Below, in pieces: positions 45,066-54,494 of a stretch of DNA of 64,000 bases (positions are counted from its first letter, which is position 1; each line of letters opens with the position of its first letter). The position numbers and the translations under genes were made by a program. The notes below the pieces were generated by a model that saw only the letters and a program-made list of their open reading frames with translations, was not told the DNA's origin and ran no database searches. The stretch is from assembly GCA_035341855.1 (NCBI GenBank), contig DAOQWA010000010.1:1-64000 (forward strand), written 5' to 3'. This DNA is from QQVM01 sp035341855. GTDB taxonomy: Bacteria > Bacteroidota > Bacteroidia > AKYH767-A > 2013-40CM-41-45.

Positions 45066-46022
45066 CTAAAGTAAATTTTTCAATTGTTCTCTCCAAATCA
45101 GGATGATCACGCCTGCAATTGCTACGACTACGCCAATGAATGACCGGAGGCTGAATTTTTCTTTGAGCAAAAAATAGGAGAGCATCAGAGCAAAAACCGG
45201 TACGAGTGAAAATATTGTTTGAGCTACTGATGCTTTAATAAATGTTACAGTGAATAATGATAGTGTTACGCCGATAACAGGACCAAATAAAGTTCCTGCG
45301 ACCGCAAAGCGTATTCCATTATCTTTATTTTGAAATACAGGCCTGAGAATGATTTTTAGCTTCCCGCTTAACAATGAAAATAAAAACAGAGATAAGGTTC
45401 CAATAAGTAACCGTATAAATGTCGCATGTACCGGGTTAACATCAGGATGAAGTGAATGTTCTGAAAGCATGCCTCTTTTGGCTAGTACTAATCCTGCACC
45501 CTGGCAAATTGCTGCAAGTAATCCGTAAATAACTCCCTTTCGGATACTGCCATGTCCATGGTCCGGGATCTGTTGTCTTTCACCCCTGCTCAAACTGATC
45601 CAGATAACTCCAACGATCGTAACGAACATTCCGACAATTCCTATCCAGGATAATTCTTCATGTATAAGGAAATAACTTATTATAAGTGTTGAAGCGGGAG
45701 CAAAGGTTGTAAGTACGCTCCCAACCCTTGGGCCAAGTATCGCATACATTGAAAATCCAAAATGATCTCCAAGACTAAGGCCGATTATCCCGGACAGTCC
45801 TAACCATAGCCATGCACCCAGATAATCACTGCTGAAGAGTTGGACAAAATCTCCGGTTCTATAAAATAATGAACCTGTTCCAAGTATCAATACGGCCAGC
45901 ACTAAGCGAAAATGATTCAATGGAACGGAGCCTAGTCTTCTGGCCGCTTGTGTGAATGGGAAAATGCATAATGACCAGGAAAGGGTCGCGAGTAAGGCAA
46001 AATTTATTCCTATAAAGTTCAT
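45066..46022 (-). CDS. EamA/DMT-family transporter
   Basis: 318 residues with ten predicted membrane helices in two EamA repeats (FIGINFALLATLSWSLCIFPF..., KGVIYGLLAAICQGAGLVLAKRG...). The family exports metabolites such as amino acids or nucleotide-linked compounds. The substrate is unknown. The start overlaps the yggS stop by 4 nt, so they are coupled. Confidence 0.88.
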   Translation of the reverse strand: MNFIGINFALLATLSWSLCIFPFTQAARRLGSVPLNHFRLVLAVLILGTGSLFYRTGDFVQLFSSDYLGAWLWLGLSGIIGLSLGDHFGFSMYAILGPRVGSVLTTFAPASTLIISYFLIHEELSWIGIVGMFVTIVGVIWISLSRGERQQIPDHGHGSIRKGVIYGLLAAICQGAGLVLAKRGMLSEHSLHPDVNPVHATFIRLLIGTLSLFLFSLLSGKLKIILRPVFQNKDNGIRFAVAGTLFGPVIGVTLSLFTVTFIKASVAQTIFSLVPVFALMLSYFLLKEKFSLRSFIGVVVAIAGVIILIWREQLKNLL

Positions 46023-46702
46023 GAGGGTGAATTCTTCCTTTCGCCAAAGATTGCAGAGCCAATTCTGATAAGATTACTTCCCTCTTCAAGGGCAATTTTA
46101 TAGTCTGAAGTCATACCCATACTAAGGTATTTCATACCTGCTCCAATGTGAGGATATTCTCGTTTGACTTCATCATAAAATGTTCTCAGCCCTTTGAATT
46201 CTCTTCGAATTTGTTCCACATTGTCAGTAAAGGACGCCATGGCCATAAATCCATTGAGTTCAATATTTCCCAGACTTATAATTTCTGAAGAGGAAAATAG
46301 CTCGCGCACTTCTTTATAGGAGAAGCCAAACTTGGTATCTTCACGGGCGATATGAATCTGAATCAAAACGGGCTGTCGCTTGTTCTCTTTTGAAGAGTAC
46401 TTGTTGATCTCTTTGAGCAACTTCAAACTATCTACTCCATGTATCATTGATATAAAAGGAATAATTTGCTTTACTTTTTTACTTTGAAGATGTCCGATAA
46501 AATGCCAGTTGATGTCATCAGGGAGCTTCGAATATTTATCAAGACATTCTTGTACATAATTCTCTCCAAAATTTCTGTGGCCCAAGTCGTATAATTCCTT
46601 AATTGCCGAAACGGTTTGCAACTTACTCACAGCCACTAATTCTGCATTATAACTCTTGATCTCGGCGAGGATCTTCCTGTAATTATCTTCATGAATTTGC
46701 AC
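46019..46702 (-). CDS. YggS-family pyridoxal-phosphate homeostasis protein
   Basis: 227 residues from GTG 46702. An in-frame TTG at 46750 would add 16 atypical residues, whereas the GTG places the PLP lysine (LVAVSKLQ) at the usual distance from the start. FGENYVQE, INWHFIGHLQSKKVK, QIHIAREDTKFGF, YLSMGMTSDYKIAL and RIGSAIFGER are family signatures. It binds PLP and keeps free PLP and related pools balanced; it has no known enzymatic activity. Confidence 0.92.
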   Translation of the reverse strand: MQIHEDNYRKILAEIKSYNAELVAVSKLQTVSAIKELYDLGHRNFGENYVQECLDKYSKLPDDINWHFIGHLQSKKVKQIIPFISMIHGVDSLKLLKEINKYSSKENKRQPVLIQIHIAREDTKFGFSYKEVRELFSSSEIISLGNIELNGFMAMASFTDNVEQIRREFKGLRTFYDEVKREYPHIGAGMKYLSMGMTSDYKIALEEGSNLIRIGSAIFGERKNSPS

Positions 46703-46880
46703 AGTGCAAAATAATTGTAGGAATTGGATTGTCAAAGCATCATTATTCAATTCTGAGGTACTTATTCAACATTTCCGTTAATATGTCTTTCAGTATATTC
46801 TAGGATAAAATGCTGAATAATCTGAACTTTGTCCCTGTTCCTGTGTTGAACAATAATTCTGTTTTAAAGAGACTAAGCGA

Positions 46881-47456
46881 ATGAAAAAAATCCTGAAATA
46901 CCTGGGTATATCCCTGGCTGCAATTCTTGGTGCCTGTTCCAGACCGGCTGAAAGGCCTATGACACTTTCCCCTTCAACTTCAAACTCTTCCATTTATAAT
47001 ATACCTGTTAAAGACATAAATGGCAATTCTACCGACTTGTCTGCCTATAAGGGCAAGAAGCTTATGATTGTGAACGTAGCCAGTAAATGTGGCTATACGC
47101 GTCAATACAAAGACTTACAAAAATTGCATGATGAATATGCCGGAAAACTTGTCGTTCTGGGCTTTCCATGCAATCAGTTTGGCGGACAGGAACCGGGTAC
47201 AGAAAGTGAGATATTGGAGTTTTGTGAAAAGAATTTTTCAGTTCAGTTTCCACTCTTTGAAAAAATTGACGTTAAAGGTGAAGATCAATCTCCCTTATAT
47301 TCCTGGCTAACGGATAAGTCAAAAAATGGTTGGAACGAACAAGAACCTTCCTGGAATTTTTGCAAATACATCGTGGATGAACGTGGATCTCTGATTGCTT
47401 TTTTTCCTGCAAAGACAGAGCCTTATGATGAAAAAATTATTTCACTTTTGAAATAA
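46881..47456 (+). CDS. Glutathione peroxidase-family lipoprotein
   Basis: 191 residues. The N-terminus ends in ILGAC (Cys19), a lipobox, then a Ser/Thr/Pro linker, so the enzyme is probably anchored in the periplasm. The peroxidase domain has the peroxidatic Cys70 (VASKCGYT), VLGFPCNQFGGQEPGTE and the SWNF motif. It uses Cys, not selenocysteine, and such enzymes often use thioredoxin rather than glutathione. It reduces hydroperoxides. It stands alone between the divergent yggS gene and the convergent DUF1015 gene. Confidence 0.93.
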   Translation: MKKILKYLGISLAAILGACSRPAERPMTLSPSTSNSSIYNIPVKDINGNSTDLSAYKGKKLMIVNVASKCGYTRQYKDLQKLHDEYAGKLVVLGFPCNQFGGQEPGTESEILEFCEKNFSVQFPLFEKIDVKGEDQSPLYSWLTDKSKNGWNEQEPSWNFCKYIVDERGSLIAFFPAKTEPYDEKIISLLK

Positions 47457-47489
47457 ATGTTCCATTGAAGCAAGCTGAACATAATATTC

Positions 47490-48734
47490 TCAACTCTCCA
47501 AAGAGTGTAAAATCAATCCACTCCTAAGTTTAGGTTCAAACCAGGTTGTTTTTGGAGGCATGATCTGACCGGTATCTGCTATGTCAATGAGTTGTTTCAT
47601 GCTGACAGGATAAAGCGAAAATGCCACTTTCATCTCCCCGGAGTTTACTCTCCTTTCCAGTTCTCCCAAACCTCTAAGTCCTCCGACAAACTCAATTCTT
47701 TTGTCTGTTCGCAAATCTTTGATGTTAAGAATTGGTTCTAAAATATGTTTGGAAAGAACCGTCACATCTAAGCCTAGAATCGGATCCGAGTCGTTGTAGG
47801 TTCCATTCATGGCTGTGAGTTTATACCAGTTGCCTTCAAGGTACATGCCAAAGTCATGCAACTTTGCCGGCTTCACCTGATCTTTGCCTGCTTTTTCTAC
47901 CTTAAATTCTTTTCCCAGTCGTTTTAAAAATTCATCAGCGGTCAATCCGTTCAAATCTTTCACCACACGATTGTAATCCATGATAGCCAGCTGATCATCC
48001 GGAAAATGAACAGCGAGAAAATAATTGTATGCTTCATTGCCGGTATGTGATTTGTTTTCACTACGAAGATCTTTTCCCACTAAGGCTGCAGCAGCTGTTC
48101 GGTGATGCCCGTCAGCAACATAAGTATTGATAGCTTGAAATTCTTTGATAATATTTTTAATCGTATTGTCATCACGAATCACCCAAAAGGTATGACCTAT
48201 GCCTTCATCAGCAACAAAGTCATATTCCGGTGTCCCTTTGACCACATCCTGAACAATTTTATCAAGGGCGGGTACTTTGGGATATGCGAAGAATACCGGT
48301 TCATAATTCAACATGCTCACTCTAACGTGTTTCTTACGGTCTTCTTCTTTATCGGGACGGGTTAGCTCATGTTTTTTAATGACGTCATTGAAATAATCTT
48401 CGATGGCAGCAGCAGCAACTATTCCATACTGTTTGCGACCATTCATGGTTTGAGCATAGATATAAAGGCAATCCTTATCATCCTGAAAAAAAACTCCTTC
48501 GGATCTGAGTTTATTAAAGTTCTCTTTGCCCTTAAGATAAATCTCCGGTGCATAATGATCAAAATCTTCCGGAAAATCTATTTCCGGTTTGATGATATGA
48601 TAAAAGGAGTAGGGGTTTCCTTCAGCTTCTTTCTTTGCTTCGATATCATTCAAGACATCATAAGGTTTGGACGCTATCTGATTCACTAGTTCTTTCTTCG
48701 GACGAATACCTTTAAATGCTTTTATAATTGCCAT
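47490..48734 (-). CDS. DUF1015 family protein
   Basis: 414 residues. The conserved start IKAFKGIRPKKELVNQIASKPYDVL, then YADGHHRTAAA (a HxxR/HHRxxAA motif) and PEDEIPxx-like sequences typical of DUF1015 (COG4198). The function is not established. In Bacteroidota it often lies beside serine-biosynthesis genes; here it is 22 nt after a class V aminotransferase gene in the same direction, which fits that pattern. Confidence 0.9.
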   Translation of the reverse strand: MAIIKAFKGIRPKKELVNQIASKPYDVLNDIEAKKEAEGNPYSFYHIIKPEIDFPEDFDHYAPEIYLKGKENFNKLRSEGVFFQDDKDCLYIYAQTMNGRKQYGIVAAAAIEDYFNDVIKKHELTRPDKEEDRKKHVRVSMLNYEPVFFAYPKVPALDKIVQDVVKGTPEYDFVADEGIGHTFWVIRDDNTIKNIIKEFQAINTYVADGHHRTAAAALVGKDLRSENKSHTGNEAYNYFLAVHFPDDQLAIMDYNRVVKDLNGLTADEFLKRLGKEFKVEKAGKDQVKPAKLHDFGMYLEGNWYKLTAMNGTYNDSDPILGLDVTVLSKHILEPILNIKDLRTDKRIEFVGGLRGLGELERRVNSGEMKVAFSLYPVSMKQLIDIADTGQIMPPKTTWFEPKLRSGLILHSLES

Positions 48735-48756
48735 AATACAATCTTTTTTCTGTTGA

Positions 48757-49833
48757 TTAATTTAATTTAAGAATTTCTTCAATTGCTCCTGTAACTTCGA
48801 TCATGTCTTCTATAGTTAGTTCACCCATGTGGGCAATCCTGAAAGTTTTGTCTTTCAGATCGCCGTAACCATTTGAAATGAGCATACCTTTTTCGGCAAG
48901 ACTGTTATTTAATTGAGAGATATTTATGTTGCGGTTATTTTCAATGCAGGTAACCGTCATCGATTCAAAACCCGGCATTGGGAAAGTTTTAAAAAAATGG
49001 TTCGCCCAGTTGATCGTATATTCAGCTGTTTCGATGTGGCGAATAAATCTATTCTCCAATCCTTCTTTCAATATTCTATCCAATTGAAAATCGAGGGCAA
49101 ACATATGCGAGAGGGAAGGTGTACAATGATATTGATGATCTTTTTGGTCTATGAAACGGATCATGGTCTTCAGATCCAAATAATACCCTCGCTCACCAAC
49201 GGCACTAAAACGATCTTCAGCTTTTTGTGATACTGATGCAAGTGACATTCCCGGTGGTAATGCCAGTGCTTTCTGAGATGAGCTGATGCAAATGTCAATA
49301 CCTAGCCGATCTACTTCGAGTTTTATTCCTCCCAGTGAACTCACTGCATCCACCATCCAAACTACATCAGGGTACTTTGCGATGACTGTGGCTATGGCTT
49401 CTATAGGATTCGTAATGCCAACAGAGGTCTCATTATGAGTAATGGCTATGGTGTCATACTTTCCTGTCTTTAAATATTTGTCTACTGTTTCAGGCATCGT
49501 GGGCTGACCCGGGATCTCTTCATGAATGTCGGCTTCTATACCATTAAGTCTAGCCAATTCCCACCAGCGTTTACCAAAGGCTCCAACAGAAAATACGATA
49601 GCTTTTTTTTGAGTTGTACTTCGGATTGCGCCTTCCATTAACCCGGTCCCTGATGAGGTACTCAGCAAAATTTTATTGGAAGTGTACATCAGCTCCATTA
49701 ATTTCTTGCTGATACTTTTTTGTAAAATACTGGCGTCTTTACTGCGATGACCAATCATTCCGCTGCCCATTTTAGCCAAAACATCAGGATGTACTTGTGT
49801 AGGGCCCGGTATGAAGAGTTTTTTAAGTTCCAT
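48757..49833 (-). CDS. Class V aminotransferase (alanine/serine-glyoxylate or SerC-like)
   Basis: 358 residues of a fold type I PLP enzyme. FIPGPTQVHPDVLAKMG and GHRSKDA at the start, SSGTGLMEGAI for phosphate binding, VDAVSSLGG with the ring-stacking Asp, and the Schiff-base Lys in SSSQKALALPPG are characteristic of the serine-pyruvate/alanine-glyoxylate group. The partnership with DUF1015 suggests a serine-pathway role, perhaps replacing SerC, but this is inference. Confidence 0.87.
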   Translation of the reverse strand: MELKKLFIPGPTQVHPDVLAKMGSGMIGHRSKDASILQKSISKKLMELMYTSNKILLSTSSGTGLMEGAIRSTTQKKAIVFSVGAFGKRWWELARLNGIEADIHEEIPGQPTMPETVDKYLKTGKYDTIAITHNETSVGITNPIEAIATVIAKYPDVVWMVDAVSSLGGIKLEVDRLGIDICISSSQKALALPPGMSLASVSQKAEDRFSAVGERGYYLDLKTMIRFIDQKDHQYHCTPSLSHMFALDFQLDRILKEGLENRFIRHIETAEYTINWANHFFKTFPMPGFESMTVTCIENNRNINISQLNNSLAEKGMLISNGYGDLKDKTFRIAHMGELTIEDMIEVTGAIEEILKLN

Positions 49834-49853
49834 AAATTTTTATTTCCGGGAAG

Positions 49854-49861
49854 CAAAGGTA
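49854..49861 (-). promoter_or_regulatory. Candidate -7 element for the aminotransferase gene
   Basis: TACCTTTG on the minus strand, 21 nt before the ATG at 49833; fits TAnnTTTG. No clear -33. Confidence 0.45.
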
Positions 49862-49925
49862 CAAAAGACCTTTATTAATAGCGAATAGCATTCAGTATTA
49901 TGAGCATAGAATCAGAGCAATAAGA

Positions 49926-50849
49926 TCATTTTTCAGGATTATCTTCTCCGAATGGTTTTGGTACATTCTTTTTTGGTTTCCAGGTAGACCGGATATCAAT
50001 ATCCTTCATCAATGTCCAACGGCCTGACCTGAATTTAAATGCATCATAGGTACCGTCAGGTCCGCTCTCAAAATTGCTTTTAGGGTCTGTTGAAGCGCTT
50101 AGGTGATCAAGAACAATTAGTTTTTTCCTTGATTCATACCGCAGGACCATACTCAGTCTGGCCATAAATGAATAGATCATTCTGTTCCGAAAAACATTCT
50201 CGGCTTTGAAAAGAGGATATCCAAACTTAGGTGTGTCTTTATCAAAGTACAATACATCAATCAGTTTTTGCGATGTTTTTTCATTCATTGCTTTCCAGCC
50301 AAGCAAAGTGTAATAAGTTTTACCTGATCGCTTTACAGGAATGATTTCATAATAAATACAGCCATACCATCTGTCAGTTTTAAGACGTTCAGATTCCGGT
50401 TTAAGAATATAGCTTGTAGAGTCACATAGCGGATAAATTTTAAGTTCCCCTTTCATTGTTTTGAATTGAAGGAAACCATGAAAAGAATAATTCGAAGCAT
50501 CTGATTTTGCTAAAGTCCATGTGTAGATTTTCAGCTTGTCATCATTGCTCTTCTTCACAGAAACGTTTTTGAGTGAATCGAAATTTTGAGTGAAGGATTC
50601 AGGTTTTTGCAGTGCGTTGAATAAATTTCCGCTAAAAACTTTATTTGCTTCGATCCTGTTGGAGTCACTCGGATCTTTTTGAATAATTTGAATTAGTGAA
50701 TCACTATAGGAAACTAATCCGGAATCCGTTTGATTAACCTGCTGTGCCCTGCTGACTAGGAATGAAATGAAATATATTAATACCAACAAGACAATTTTCA
50801 AATACGAAAATATTTTACCGGTCGATTTATAGGTTTTGGACTGAATCAT
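49926..50849 (-). CDS. Secreted hypothetical protein
   Basis: 307 residues from ATG 50849, which sits just below the ferredoxin terminator. A longer frame from 50984 would run through that terminator and into the ferredoxin gene, so it is rejected. A signal peptide (SYLKIVLLVLIYFISFLVSRAQ) precedes a soluble part with YTLLGWKAMNEKTSQKLIDVLYFD and a basic C-terminus. I do not recognise the family. It is probably periplasmic. Confidence 0.75.
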   Translation of the reverse strand: MIQSKTYKSTGKIFSYLKIVLLVLIYFISFLVSRAQQVNQTDSGLVSYSDSLIQIIQKDPSDSNRIEANKVFSGNLFNALQKPESFTQNFDSLKNVSVKKSNDDKLKIYTWTLAKSDASNYSFHGFLQFKTMKGELKIYPLCDSTSYILKPESERLKTDRWYGCIYYEIIPVKRSGKTYYTLLGWKAMNEKTSQKLIDVLYFDKDTPKFGYPLFKAENVFRNRMIYSFMARLSMVLRYESRKKLIVLDHLSASTDPKSNFESGPDGTYDAFKFRSGRWTLMKDIDIRSTWKPKKNVPKPFGEDNPEK

Positions 50850-50860
50850 TGGTATAAAAA

Positions 50861-50891
50861 TAAAAAACCGCAACACGTTAACGGGTTGCGG
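50861..50891 (-). terminator. Rho-independent terminator after the ferredoxin gene
   Basis: CCGCAAC and GTTGCGG pair around a CGTTAACG-centred loop; on the minus strand six T follow. It separates the ferredoxin from the hypothetical gene beyond. Confidence 0.85.
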
Positions 50892-50916
50892 TAGATTATA
50901 TTTTCTGAGTTTATAA

Positions 50917-51267
50917 TCAAGCAGCGTGCATACGATCTTTTTTTGCAAGCAGATCTTCTTTTGATTCTCTGAAGTCAGGATCATCTACACAACAATCAAC
51001 GGGACAAACTGAAGCGCATTGTGGCTCATCGTGGAATCCAACACATTCAGTACACTTGTCTGTTACTATGTAGTAAATATCCATAGACACGGGAGTCTGT
51101 GCGGCATCTGCATCCACTTCAGTACCTTTCATCGTCTTGAATGAACCTTTGATGGTCGTTCCATCAGAAAATCTCCATTCAGCACCGCCTTCATAAATTG
51201 CATTATTTGGACATTCCGGTTCGCAAGCACCGCAATTGATACATTCTTCAGTTATCTTAATAGCCAT
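50917..51267 (-). CDS. 2[4Fe-4S] ferredoxin
   Basis: 116 residues. Two Cys clusters: CINCGACEPECP at the N-terminus and CTECVGFHDEPQCASVCPVDCC in the second half, where the insert between the second and third Cys is typical of Alvin-type ferredoxins. It carries low-potential electrons in the cytoplasm. It is divergent from the acyl-CoA reductase gene, a neighbourhood often seen in Bacteroidota; a functional link is inferred. Confidence 0.95.
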   Translation of the reverse strand: MAIKITEECINCGACEPECPNNAIYEGGAEWRFSDGTTIKGSFKTMKGTEVDADAAQTPVSMDIYYIVTDKCTECVGFHDEPQCASVCPVDCCVDDPDFRESKEDLLAKKDRMHAA

Positions 51268-51305
51268 AAGGTTTTCCTTTCTACTTTTGAGGTTTAATTT
51301 CGGAA

Positions 51306-51335
51306 CAAAATTAATTAGAAAAAATTCATATCAAA
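51306..51335 (-). promoter_or_regulatory. Promoter of the ferredoxin gene
   Basis: On the minus strand TTTG (51335-51332), 18 nt spacer, TAATTTTG (51313-51306). It predicts a leader of about 30 nt before the ATG at 51267. Confidence 0.5.
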
Positions 51336-51398
51336 ATACAGGGCATCTTATTTGCAAATCGCCGGATTTGCTATGTCTCTGAAAAACACCGTTTTCTG

Positions 51399-52490
51399 AT
51401 GTCGTTAAGCCTAGAAAAAAGAATTTCATCCTTTTCCCGACTTGGATCAGCCTTTCTGGTCATCGCCGATGTTCTCGAAAGCCCGGAAGCTGAAGCCTCA
51501 GATGAGCATAAAGAACTGTTTAGTCTCCAGAGGCAATGCACCATAATGAATCCCTGGTTCAGTAAAGCGAATATTGTTTTTGCATTTAGAAATTGGGGTA
51601 TGCTGTTAAATGAAGGAACTCTCTCGGCGTGGCTGAAGCCTTACAAAATATCTGAAAGTCCTGACAATTTGATTAAACGGGTGGCTGTTATTAATGCAGG
51701 AAATATTCCTCTTGTAGGTTTTCATGATTTTCTATCAATACTTCTCTCAGGTAATCAGTACATCGCAAAAAATGCATCCGATGATCAGATTTTGTTACCC
51801 TATGTAGCAGATCTTTTAATAAACTATGAACCTGAATTTAAAAGCTATATCCGGTTTTCAGATCGATTGTCAGACTTCGACGCTGTAATTGCAACAGGAA
51901 GTAATAATTCATCTCGTTATTTTGAATACTATTTCGGTAAATATCCACACATCATTCGTAAAAACAGAAATGGTGTTGCTGTGCTGGATGAATCAGATTC
52001 GACATCTTGCCTGAGTTTATTAGGGGAAGATATTTTTAGATACTACGGACTTGGCTGCAGAAATGTCTCAAAATTGTATGTTCCGGAGGGATATAATTTT
52101 AATGATTTCTTCAAATCAATCTATGATAGGAGTGAAGTCATGCAACACAATAAATACATGAATAATTTCGAACATCATAACGCCCTACTCTTGTTGAAGC
52201 AGGTACCTTTTTTGCAGAATGGATTTCTGATCCTGATGGAAAACAAGGCCTTTTCTTCACCGGTAGCAGTTCTCAATTATGAATACTATTCAGACAAATC
52301 TAAGCTGAAAAATCATTTAACCGAAAGTCTTGATAAAATACAGTGTATCGTTTCATCATCCGAAGAATTGAAATCTGATCCTGTCCTGAAATCAGTAGTT
52401 GTTGATTTTGGTAAAACACAGTTTCCCGGATTGGCAGACTACGCAGATGGCGTTGACACCATCAAATTCCTAAAGAACTTGCCCGTCTAA
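51399..52490 (+). CDS. LuxC-like acyl-CoA reductase
   Basis: 363 residues. The LuxC/aldehyde-dehydrogenase-like fold is visible from VAVINAGNIPLVGFHDFLSILLSGN, VIATGSNNSSRYFEYYF and YYGLGCRNVSKLYVPEGY, where the Cys is the likely catalytic residue. It would reduce an acyl-CoA to an aldehyde with NAD(P)H. The physiological substrate is unknown; there are no lux genes in the window. It ends 5 nt from the convergent lepB gene. Confidence 0.82.
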   Translation: MSLSLEKRISSFSRLGSAFLVIADVLESPEAEASDEHKELFSLQRQCTIMNPWFSKANIVFAFRNWGMLLNEGTLSAWLKPYKISESPDNLIKRVAVINAGNIPLVGFHDFLSILLSGNQYIAKNASDDQILLPYVADLLINYEPEFKSYIRFSDRLSDFDAVIATGSNNSSRYFEYYFGKYPHIIRKNRNGVAVLDESDSTSCLSLLGEDIFRYYGLGCRNVSKLYVPEGYNFNDFFKSIYDRSEVMQHNKYMNNFEHHNALLLLKQVPFLQNGFLILMENKAFSSPVAVLNYEYYSDKSKLKNHLTESLDKIQCIVSSSEELKSDPVLKSVVVDFGKTQFPGLADYADGVDTIKFLKNLPV

Positions 52491-52495
52491 AATAC

Positions 52496-53653
52496 TTACT
52501 TGTTTTTAACAAGGTTGAACAAACGTCCCCAGCGAATCTTTTTCAGGAATGAACCATTCGTATCCCAACTCATCCAGATAAATACAGCTTTCCCAACTAC
52601 ATGATCTTCGGGAACAAATCCCCAGAACCGCGAGTCAGCAGAATTGTGGCGATTGTCACCCATCATAAAATAGTAATTCATTTTAAAAGTGTAGCTGTCT
52701 GTCTCTTTACCGTTAACAAGAATTTTCCCCTCTCTTTCTTCTAAATTATTGTGTTCATATTCACCAATGATCTTTCGGTACATGGCAATGTTCTCACTGT
52801 TGATCTTTATCGTTTCGCCTTTTTTAGGTATCCATATTGGTCCGAAATTATCGACGTTCCAATTGTACTTCTGACTAAATGGAAAAATAAAGTCCTGATA
52901 GGCGCCTGGAGGAATGCTAATTTCTTCTACAGACTTTACATTTCCAAAAGATTTCAAATCATTCGCAGCTTCTTTGGTTAAATTAAAATTGAATTCAATT
53001 GGAGAGATCATTTGTCCATCAGTAAGACCAATGCGTTGAATAGCTTGTTCACTGAAACCTGTTCCATCTGTAACGACATGGTATGAGCTCTGAGAATTTA
53101 CAGGAGAAGGTAATTGTTTGCCATCAATGTACACTTCATGCTGTCTTACTTCCAGAGTATCACCTGCAACGCCGACACAACGCTTGATGTAATTTTCTTT
53201 CTTGTCAACAGGTCTGCCTTCATTTTCAGCAGGCCAGTTGAATACCACACAATCTCCTTTTTTTACATCACCAAAACCGGGTAGCCTGTGATAACCAATC
53301 TTTATCCATTCAAGATACGATTTCCCGCCGACTACAGGGAGGGTATGATGAGCAAAAGGAAATGAAAGGGGAGTATTTGGTATTCGAGCTCCGTATGATA
53401 TTTTAGATACGAATAAAAAATCTCCTACCAGCAAGGATTTTTCCATGGATGGAGTTGGGATTGTGTATGCCTCAATAAAAAATGTTCTGATGATTGTTGC
53501 GGCTATAACTGCAAAGATGATTGCATCGATCCATTCCCGTGTTGCAGATTTTCTTTGGCCCGGTTTTGTTTTGAGAAGGAACCAGACACCCAATGTGAAT
53601 ATTCCAAAGATGATGTCCTTAATAAAATCCCAGTTAATTCTGAACTTAGCCAT
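52496..53653 (-). CDS. lepB: Signal peptidase I
   Basis: 385 residues, longer than E. coli LepB owing to an insertion of about 100 residues in the periplasmic domain. One or two N-terminal membrane helices, Ser69 in PTPSMEKSLLVGD (nucleophile), Lys157 in YIKRCVGVAGD (general base) and MMGDNRHNSADSRFWGFVPEDHVVGKA (box E) are in order. It removes signal peptides after Sec export. It lies 89 nt after dapB in the conserved parA-parB-DUF5683-dapB-lepB cluster. Confidence 0.96.
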   Translation of the reverse strand: MAKFRINWDFIKDIIFGIFTLGVWFLLKTKPGQRKSATREWIDAIIFAVIAATIIRTFFIEAYTIPTPSMEKSLLVGDFLFVSKISYGARIPNTPLSFPFAHHTLPVVGGKSYLEWIKIGYHRLPGFGDVKKGDCVVFNWPAENEGRPVDKKENYIKRCVGVAGDTLEVRQHEVYIDGKQLPSPVNSQSSYHVVTDGTGFSEQAIQRIGLTDGQMISPIEFNFNLTKEAANDLKSFGNVKSVEEISIPPGAYQDFIFPFSQKYNWNVDNFGPIWIPKKGETIKINSENIAMYRKIIGEYEHNNLEEREGKILVNGKETDSYTFKMNYYFMMGDNRHNSADSRFWGFVPEDHVVGKAVFIWMSWDTNGSFLKKIRWGRLFNLVKNK

Positions 53654-53742
53654 ATTAATTCCTTTTCGATTATTTAAAAACAGATTACGAAGTTACGCGG
53701 TTCTTCTGCTTTAATTGGTTAATGATGAGTTAATTTTCCACA

Positions 53743-54489
53743 CTACAAACTTAATAAATCCTCCATTCCATAAAATCCCTTTTTACCGACAAGCCATAGT
53801 GCGACAGTCAATGCTCCTTTTGCGAAACCTGTTCTATTATGCGCCTTGTGGATGATCTCAATTTCGTCTTCTGCAGACAAATATTTGACGCAATGTGTTC
53901 CCGGAACATCGGCTTCTCTTACTGAATAAATGGGAAGATCTGCCGGGTTTTGCTTTCTATGGTTGTCCTCACGATCAGCAGCATCAAAAGCAGTCCATGA
54001 TTTTAGTCTATCGATACGACTTAGCATTTGCTCAGCTATGGTTATTGCGGTACCACTGGGAGCATCCAATTTCATCAGGTGATGATTCTCCTCCAGAAGA
54101 ATCCGGTCATAGCTTGAATGCTTATTCATAATTTCTGCAAGAAGTTTATTGACCTCAAAAAAAATATTAACTCCAATACTATAGTTTGATGCATAGAAGA
54201 AACTTTTGTTTTTGTCCAGACAAATTTTCTTTACCAGCGGCATCTTCTCTAGCCAGCCGGTAGTACCGCAAACTACAGGGATATCTAAATCAAAACATGT
54301 AAGGATATTTTGGTATGCACTTTCAGGCTGTGTAAATTCTATTGCAACGTCTGATCGTTGTAATTCATCCTTTTGTTTATATAAATCACTTGTGGCATCA
54401 ATTTTTACACTTATGGTATGCCCTGTAGCAATTGCTATTTGTTCAATTGCTTTGCCCATTTTTCCATAACCAATCAATGCAATATTCAT
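53743..54489 (-). CDS. dapB: 4-hydroxy-tetrahydrodipicolinate reductase
   Basis: 248 residues. IALIGYGKMGKAIE is the NAD(P)-binding start, VCGTTGW and the catalytic ENHHLMKLDAPSGTA (His-His and Lys) define DapB. It reduces HTPA to tetrahydrodipicolinate in the lysine/diaminopimelate pathway. It is 5 nt downstream of the DUF5683 gene. Confidence 0.97.
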   Translation of the reverse strand: MNIALIGYGKMGKAIEQIAIATGHTISVKIDATSDLYKQKDELQRSDVAIEFTQPESAYQNILTCFDLDIPVVCGTTGWLEKMPLVKKICLDKNKSFFYASNYSIGVNIFFEVNKLLAEIMNKHSSYDRILLEENHHLMKLDAPSGTAITIAEQMLSRIDRLKSWTAFDAADREDNHRKQNPADLPIYSVREADVPGTHCVKYLSAEDEIEIIHKAHNRTGFAKGALTVALWLVGKKGFYGMEDLLSL

Positions 54490-54494
54490 CCTTT

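Noticed and set aside
45066..46022. EamA protein as a missing Wzx-type flippase
   Set aside because: Ten-helix DMT architecture and coupling to yggS far from the glycan locus do not fit Wzx.
49926..50984. Longer version of the secreted hypothetical starting at 50984
   Set aside because: It would run through a terminator hairpin and overlap the ferredoxin gene, and would bury the signal peptide.
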